Shown piece by piece: positions 5,237 to 10,266 of a DNA stretch of 10,266 bases. This DNA comes from Serpens sp035306625 (lineage in GTDB: Bacteria; Pseudomonadota; Gammaproteobacteria; Pseudomonadales; Pseudomonadaceae). Position 1 is the first letter of the stretch. Each line of letters begins with the position of its first letter. The stretch is taken from the NCBI GenBank assembly GCA_035306625.1, contig DATGNS010000204.1:1-10266 (forward strand). The letters are read 5' to 3'. The notes beneath the pieces are model-generated. The model saw nothing but the letters and a program-made list of their open reading frames with translations, searched no databases and was not told where the DNA came from. The translations under genes and the position numbers were made by a program.

Positions 5237-6451
5237 ATGAAGTTGCCGATTTACCTCGATTATTCCGCCACCACCCCGGTGGACCCGCGCGTGGCGCAGA
5301 AAATGTGCGAATGCCTGACCCTGGACGGCAATTTCGGCAATCCGGCGTCGCGCTCCCACGTGTTCGGCTGGAAGGCCGAGGAAGCCGTGGAAAACGCCCG
5401 TCGTCAGGTGGCCGATCTGGTCAACGCCGACCCGCGCGAGATCGTCTTCACCTCCGGCGCCACCGAGTCCGACAACCTGGCCCTCAAGGGTGTCGCGCAC
5501 TTCTATGCCAGCAAGGGCAAGCACATCGTCACCTCCAAGATCGAGCACAAGGCGGTGCTGGACACTGCCCGCCAGCTGGAGCGCGAAGGCTTCGAGGTCA
5601 CCTACCTGGACCCGACCGAGGAAGGCATCATCACTCCGGCCATGGTCGAGGCTGCGCTGCGCGATGACACCATCCTGGTGTCCATCATGCATGTGAACAA
5701 CGAGATCGGCACCGTCAACGACATCGCCGCCATCGGCGAGCTGACCCGTGCCCGCGGCATCCTGTTCCATGTGGACGCCGCCCAGTCAACCGGCAAGGTG
5801 GAAATCGACCTGGACAAGATGAAGGTCGACCTGATGAGCTTCTCGGCCCACAAGAGCTACGGCCCCAAGGGCATCGGCGCCCTGTACGTGCGTCGCAAGC
5901 CGCGTGTGCGCCTGGAAGCCCAGATGCACGGCGGCGGCCATGAGCGCGGCATGCGTTCCGGCACCCTGGCCACCCACCAGATCGTCGGCATGGGCGAGGC
6001 CTTCCGCATCGCCCGCGAAGAGATGGAGAAGGACCGCGCTCACGTCACGGCCCTGCGCGACCGCTTCCTCAAGCAGGTCGAGGACATGGAGGAGCTGTAC
6101 GTCAACGGCAGCCTGACCCAGCGCGTGCCGCACAACCTGAACCTGAGCTTCAACTATGTGGAAGGCGAGTCGCTGATCATGGCGCTCAAGGACCTGGCGG
6201 TCTCCTCCGGTTCCGCCTGTACCTCCGCCTCCCTGGAACCGTCCTACGTGCTGCGCGCCCTGGGACGCAACGACGAGCTGGCCCATAGCTCCATCCGCTT
6301 CACCTTCGGCCGTTTCACCACCGAGGAAGAAGTGGACTACGCCGCGCAGAAGGTGCGTCAGGCCGTGGCCAAGCTTCGCGAGCTTTCCCCGCTGTGGGAT
6401 ATGTACAAAGAGGGCATCGACCTCACCCAGGTCGAATGGCAGGCGCACTAA
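5237..6451 (+). CDS. iscS: Cysteine desulfurase IscS
   Basis: IscS is a pyridoxal-phosphate dimer that removes sulfur from L-cysteine as a persulfide and passes it to IscU and to tRNA thiolation and other sulfur acceptors. The 404-residue length equals the E. coli enzyme. Visible residues are His104 in KIEHK, HVDAAQSTGK (178-187), the PLP lysine Lys206 in SAHKSYGPKG, and the active-site loop SSGSACTS with Cys328. The C-terminal SPLWDMYKEG region binds IscU. ATG 5237 lies 6 bases after AGGAGA (5225-5230). An upstream in-frame ATG at 5204 overlaps the iscR stop but lacks support from the family N-terminus (MKLPIYLDYSATTPVD). The gap to iscR is 29 bases. Confidence 0.99.
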   Translation: MKLPIYLDYSATTPVDPRVAQKMCECLTLDGNFGNPASRSHVFGWKAEEAVENARRQVADLVNADPREIVFTSGATESDNLALKGVAHFYASKGKHIVTSKIEHKAVLDTARQLEREGFEVTYLDPTEEGIITPAMVEAALRDDTILVSIMHVNNEIGTVNDIAAIGELTRARGILFHVDAAQSTGKVEIDLDKMKVDLMSFSAHKSYGPKGIGALYVRRKPRVRLEAQMHGGGHERGMRSGTLATHQIVGMGEAFRIAREEMEKDRAHVTALRDRFLKQVEDMEELYVNGSLTQRVPHNLNLSFNYVEGESLIMALKDLAVSSGSACTSASLEPSYVLRALGRNDELAHSSIRFTFGRFTTEEEVDYAAQKVRQAVAKLRELSPLWDMYKEGIDLTQVEWQAH

Positions 6452-6487
6452 GACGCTGCCCGCACGTGATCCAAGAGGAGTTGCACC

Positions 6488-6874
6488 ATGGCTTACAGTG
6501 ACAAGGTCATCGACCACTACGAAAACCCGCGCAACGTCGGCAAGTTCGACGCCGAGGACCCGGATGTCGGGACCGGCATGGTCGGCGCGCCGGCCTGTGG
6601 CGACGTGATGCGCCTGCAGATCAAGGTCAACGAGCAGGGCGTCATCGAGGACGCCAAGTTCAAGACCTACGGCTGCGGCTCGGCGATCGCCTCCAGTTCC
6701 CTGGCCACCGAGTGGATGAAGGGCAAGACTCTGGATGAAGCCGAGGCGCTGAAGAACACCATGATCGCCGAAGAACTGGCGCTGCCGCCGGTGAAGATCC
6801 ACTGCTCGGTGCTCGCCGAGGACGCCATCAAGGCGGCCGTGCGCGACTACAAGCAAAAGAAGGGTCTGCTCTGA
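6488..6874 (+). CDS. iscU: Fe-S cluster assembly scaffold IscU
   Basis: IscU is the scaffold on which [2Fe-2S] and [4Fe-4S] clusters are built from IscS-derived sulfur before transfer to targets. The 128-residue product has the three cluster-binding cysteines Cys37 (APACGD, with Asp39), Cys63 (YGCGSA) and Cys106 (KIHCS, with His105). LPPVK at 99-103 is the exact pentapeptide recognised by the HscA chaperone. AGGAG (6476-6480) is spaced 7 bases from ATG 6488, a strong ribosome site suited to the high expression needed for a scaffold. The 36-base gap after iscS holds no promoter that I can see. All features are standard for the family. Confidence 0.99.
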   Translation: MAYSDKVIDHYENPRNVGKFDAEDPDVGTGMVGAPACGDVMRLQIKVNEQGVIEDAKFKTYGCGSAIASSSLATEWMKGKTLDEAEALKNTMIAEELALPPVKIHCSVLAEDAIKAAVRDYKQKKGLL

Positions 6875-6883
6875 GGAGGCGTC

Positions 6884-7207
6884 ATGGCAATCAGCATGAC
6901 TGAAGCGGCCGCCCGCCATGTCCAGCGCTCGCTGGAAGGGCGTGGCAAGGGCCTGGGCATCCGCCTTGGAGTGCGCACCACCGGCTGTTCCGGCCTGGCC
7001 TACGTGCTGGAGTTCGTCGATGAACTCCAGCCCGAGGATCAGGTCTTCGAGAGCCACGGCGTGAAGGTGATCATCGATCCCAAGAGCCTGGTCTACCTCG
7101 ACGGCACCGAGCTGGACTTCACCAAGGAAGGGCTCAACGAGGGGTTCCGGTTCAACAACCCCAACGTGCGCGGCGAGTGCGGCTGCGGCGAAAGCTTCAG
7201 TGTCTGA
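6884..7207 (+). CDS. iscA: A-type Fe-S carrier protein IscA
   Basis: IscA is an A-type carrier that receives clusters or iron and delivers them to apo-proteins, mainly for [4Fe-4S] maturation under aerobic conditions. The 107-residue product has the HesB/IscA fold signature with Cys35 (TTGCSGLAY) and the C-terminal CGCG pair, Cys99 and Cys101, matching the E. coli numbering. The ribosome site GAGGAGG (6873-6879) overlaps the iscU stop codon, which indicates coupled translation. ErpA- or NfuA-like relatives share the cysteine pattern, but the position inside the isc operon settles the name. Confidence 0.98.
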   Translation: MAISMTEAAARHVQRSLEGRGKGLGIRLGVRTTGCSGLAYVLEFVDELQPEDQVFESHGVKVIIDPKSLVYLDGTELDFTKEGLNEGFRFNNPNVRGECGCGESFSV

Positions 7208-7214
7208 GGTGCCC

Positions 7215-7736
7215 ATGGGCACGCCCTGCCATTTCGCCCTGTTCGATCTGCAGCCGGACTTTCGCATCGACCAGCAGCAGTTGGCCGAGCGCTACCGGGA
7301 GCTGGCGCGCGCGGTGCATCCCGACCGCTTTGCCGACGCCGGCGAGCGCGAGCAGCGCCAGGCGCTGGAGCGCTCCGCGGCGCTGAACGAGGCCTATCAG
7401 GTGCTGCGCAGCGCGCCGCGCCGGGCCCGCTACCTGCTGGCCCTGGAAGGCCACGAGCTGCCCCTGGAAGCCACCGTGCAGGATCCGCAATTCCTGCTTC
7501 AGCAGATGCAGTGGCGCGAGGAGCTGGAAGACCTGAGCGACGGCGCGGACCTGAGCGGCGTCGCCGCCTTCAAGCGGCGCCTGAAGGCCGCCCAGCAGCA
7601 GCTGGAGGAGGAATTCGCCGGCTGCTGGAGCGATCCGGCCCAGCGCGAGCAGGCCGAGCGCCTGGTGCGCCGCATGCAGTTCCTCGACAAGCTCTCCCAT
7701 GAGGTGCGCGAACTGGAAGAGCGCCTCGACGACTAA
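7215..7736 (+). CDS. hscB: Co-chaperone HscB (J-domain protein, Hsc20)
   Basis: HscB brings IscU to HscA and stimulates the HscA ATPase so that the nascent cluster is released. The 173-residue product has an N-terminal J-domain with the HPD motif at 35-37 (AVHPDRF). A linker is followed by a helical C-terminal domain (about 85-173) whose FLLQQMQWREEL and MQFLDKL helices match the IscU-binding face of the family. A GTG at 7200 inside iscA would add five residues. ATG 7215 is preferred because GAGG (7206-7209) is 5 bases upstream and the family begins M-G-x-P-CHFAL. The gene starts 7 bases after the iscA stop. Confidence 0.97.
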   Translation: MGTPCHFALFDLQPDFRIDQQQLAERYRELARAVHPDRFADAGEREQRQALERSAALNEAYQVLRSAPRRARYLLALEGHELPLEATVQDPQFLLQQMQWREELEDLSDGADLSGVAAFKRRLKAAQQQLEEEFAGCWSDPAQREQAERLVRRMQFLDKLSHEVRELEERLDD

Positions 7737-7740
7737 CCTG

Positions 7741-7758
7741 CCACGCCTCCCGGCGTGG
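7741..7758 (+). other. Intercistronic hairpin between hscB and hscA
   Basis: CCACGCC (7741-7747) and GGCGTGG (7752-7758) form a perfect 7-bp stem with a TCCC loop. It begins 4 bases after the hscB stop and ends 20 bases before the hscA ATG. No U-tract follows, so it is not a standard terminator. It could stabilise or process the mRNA, or tune hscA translation. Confidence 0.7.
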
Positions 7759-7778
7759 TCTTCGATACGCAGGCAAGC

Positions 7779-9641
<1,863 letters not shown>

Positions 9642-9646
9642 CCCGC

Positions 9647-9985
9647 ATGCCCCAGATCATTTTCCTGCCCCACGCGGAGCACTGCCCCGAGGGCGCGGTG
9701 ATCGAGGCCAGTCCCGGCGAGACCGTGCTGGACGCGGCCCTGCGCAACGGCATCGACATCGAACATGCCTGCGAGAAGTCCTGTGCCTGCACCACCTGCC
9801 ACGTGGTGATCCGCGAGGGCTTCGAGTCGCTGGAGGAGTCCGACGAGCTGGAAGACGACATGCTGGACAAGGCCTGGGGGCTGGAGCCCACCTCGCGCCT
9901 GTCCTGCCAGGCCGTGGTGGCTGACCAGGATCTGGTCGTCGAGATTCCCAAGTACACCATCAACCAGGTATCGGAAGGACATTGA
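9647..9985 (+). CDS. fdx: ISC-type [2Fe-2S] ferredoxin
   Basis: This adrenodoxin-like ferredoxin supplies electrons for cluster building on IscU/IscS. The 112-residue product has ligands Cys42, Cys48, Cys51 and Cys87 in the pattern ACEKSCACTTC followed by LSCQA, the same numbering as E. coli Fdx. It also has the additional conserved Cys46. An acidic helix (SLEESDELEDDML, 61-73) is the usual partner-binding surface. A GTG at 9638 overlaps the hscA stop. ATG 9647 is chosen because AGGAG (9634-9638) stands 8 bases upstream and the family begins MPQIIFLPH. The ribosome site therefore lies inside the hscA end, which implies coupling. Confidence 0.98.
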   Translation: MPQIIFLPHAEHCPEGAVIEASPGETVLDAALRNGIDIEHACEKSCACTTCHVVIREGFESLEESDELEDDMLDKAWGLEPTSRLSCQAVVADQDLVVEIPKYTINQVSEGH

Positions 9986-9986
9986 G

Positions 9987-10187
9987 ATGGGTTTGAAGTG
10001 GGTGGATGTGCTGGAAATCGCCATCCAGCTGGCGGAGGCCAAGCCCGAGGTGGATCCGCGCTACGTGAACTTCGTCGAACTGCACCGCTGGGTCATGGAA
10101 CTGCCGGAATTCGACGACGATCCGAACCGCGCCGGCGAGAAGGTCCTGGAAGCCATCCAGGCGGCGTGGATCGAAGAGCTGGAATGA
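9987..10187 (+). CDS. iscX: IscX (YfhJ), small acidic Fe-S assembly modulator
   Basis: IscX is a small acidic protein that binds IscS and iron and modulates the desulfurase rate. It has been proposed as an iron donor or regulator and its exact role is unsettled. The 66-residue product is full length and nearly all helical. It shows the family pattern MGLKWVDVLEIAIQLAE, then DPRYVNFVELHRWV, and an acidic patch EFDDDPNRAGE (41-51). AAGGA (9975-9979) is 7 bases before ATG 9987, and the fdx stop lies 1 base upstream. It is the last gene of the operon, and a GC-rich hairpin follows directly. Confidence 0.97.
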   Translation: MGLKWVDVLEIAIQLAEAKPEVDPRYVNFVELHRWVMELPEFDDDPNRAGEKVLEAIQAAWIEELE

Positions 10188-10188
10188 A

Positions 10189-10212
10189 CGGAGGGCGCCC
10201 AGCCGCCCTCCG
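10189..10212 (+). terminator. GC-rich hairpin at the end of the isc operon, without U-tract
   Basis: CGGAGGGCG (10189-10197) pairs perfectly with CGCCCTCCG (10204-10212) around a 6-base loop, one base after the iscX stop. No run of T follows, so it is not a classical intrinsic terminator. It may protect the 3' end of the message, pause polymerase, or allow read-through into the next gene. Confidence 0.55.
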
Positions 10213-10217
10213 GATCC

Positions 10218-10240
10218 TGTAGGAGCGGCTTCAGCCGCGA
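10218..10240. repeat. Pseudomonas REP element (left half of a probable REPIN)
   Basis: TGTAGGAGCGGCTTCAGCCG and the next three bases (CGA) match the common Pseudomonas extragenic palindrome, with GCGGCT/AGCCGC arms (10225-10230 and 10233-10238). The window ends ATCGCG, the expected outer start of an oppositely oriented copy. The element lies between iscX and whatever gene follows. Confidence 0.85.
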
Positions 10241-10266
10241 TGAGCACCTGAGCAGGGCAGATCGCG

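Noticed and set aside
5786..7267. Long minus-strand open frame (493 codons) antisense to iscS-iscU-iscA
   Set aside because: It is entirely covered by conserved ISC genes with intact active sites. Composition is typical of an antisense shadow and there is no ribosome site or domain.

Overview
This window is a GC-rich chromosomal segment of a Pseudomonas (gammaproteobacterium). The proteins read throughout like Pseudomonas aeruginosa-group orthologues. The gene order secD-secF-(glycine-zipper gene)-suhB-trmJ-cysE-iscR-iscS-iscU-iscA-hscB-hscA-fdx-iscX is the order I know from that genus, and a Pseudomonas-type REP palindrome lies at the right edge. The species cannot be fixed from the sequence alone.

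Layout. Bases 2-1346 hold the 3' end of secD and all of secF, the proton-driven accessory subunits of the Sec translocon. A small glycine-zipper envelope protein follows on the same strand (1413-1949), with a candidate envelope-stress (AlgU/sigma-E type) promoter overlapping the secF stop codon. A near-perfect bidirectional terminator (1965-1998) separates it from the convergent suhB (2015-2836, minus strand). A 180-bp divergent region with nested inverted and direct repeats separates suhB from trmJ (3017-3796). trmJ overlaps cysE (3789-4574) by 8 bases. A 141-bp gap then carries a sigma-70 promoter overlapped by an IscR type 1 operator.

From 4716 to 10187 runs the complete ISC iron-sulfur cluster operon: iscR (repressor), iscS (cysteine desulfurase), iscU (scaffold), iscA (A-type carrier), hscB/hscA (co-chaperone and Hsp70 that release the cluster from IscU), fdx (ferredoxin electron donor) and iscX (IscS modulator). 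All eight genes are on the plus strand with short gaps, and every diagnostic catalytic or cluster-ligand residue I checked is present. cysE, which makes the precursor of cysteine, lies directly upstream of the operon that consumes cysteine sulfur. The operon is followed by a GC-rich hairpin without a U-tract and then by a REP element cut by the window edge.

The window is conserved housekeeping DNA. I found no undescribed system, mobile element, CRISPR array, tRNA or rRNA. The points worth a second look are regulatory: the candidate AlgU promoter, the repeat cluster between suhB and trmJ, the single IscR site, the hscB-hscA intercistronic hairpin, and the operon end with its probable REPIN.
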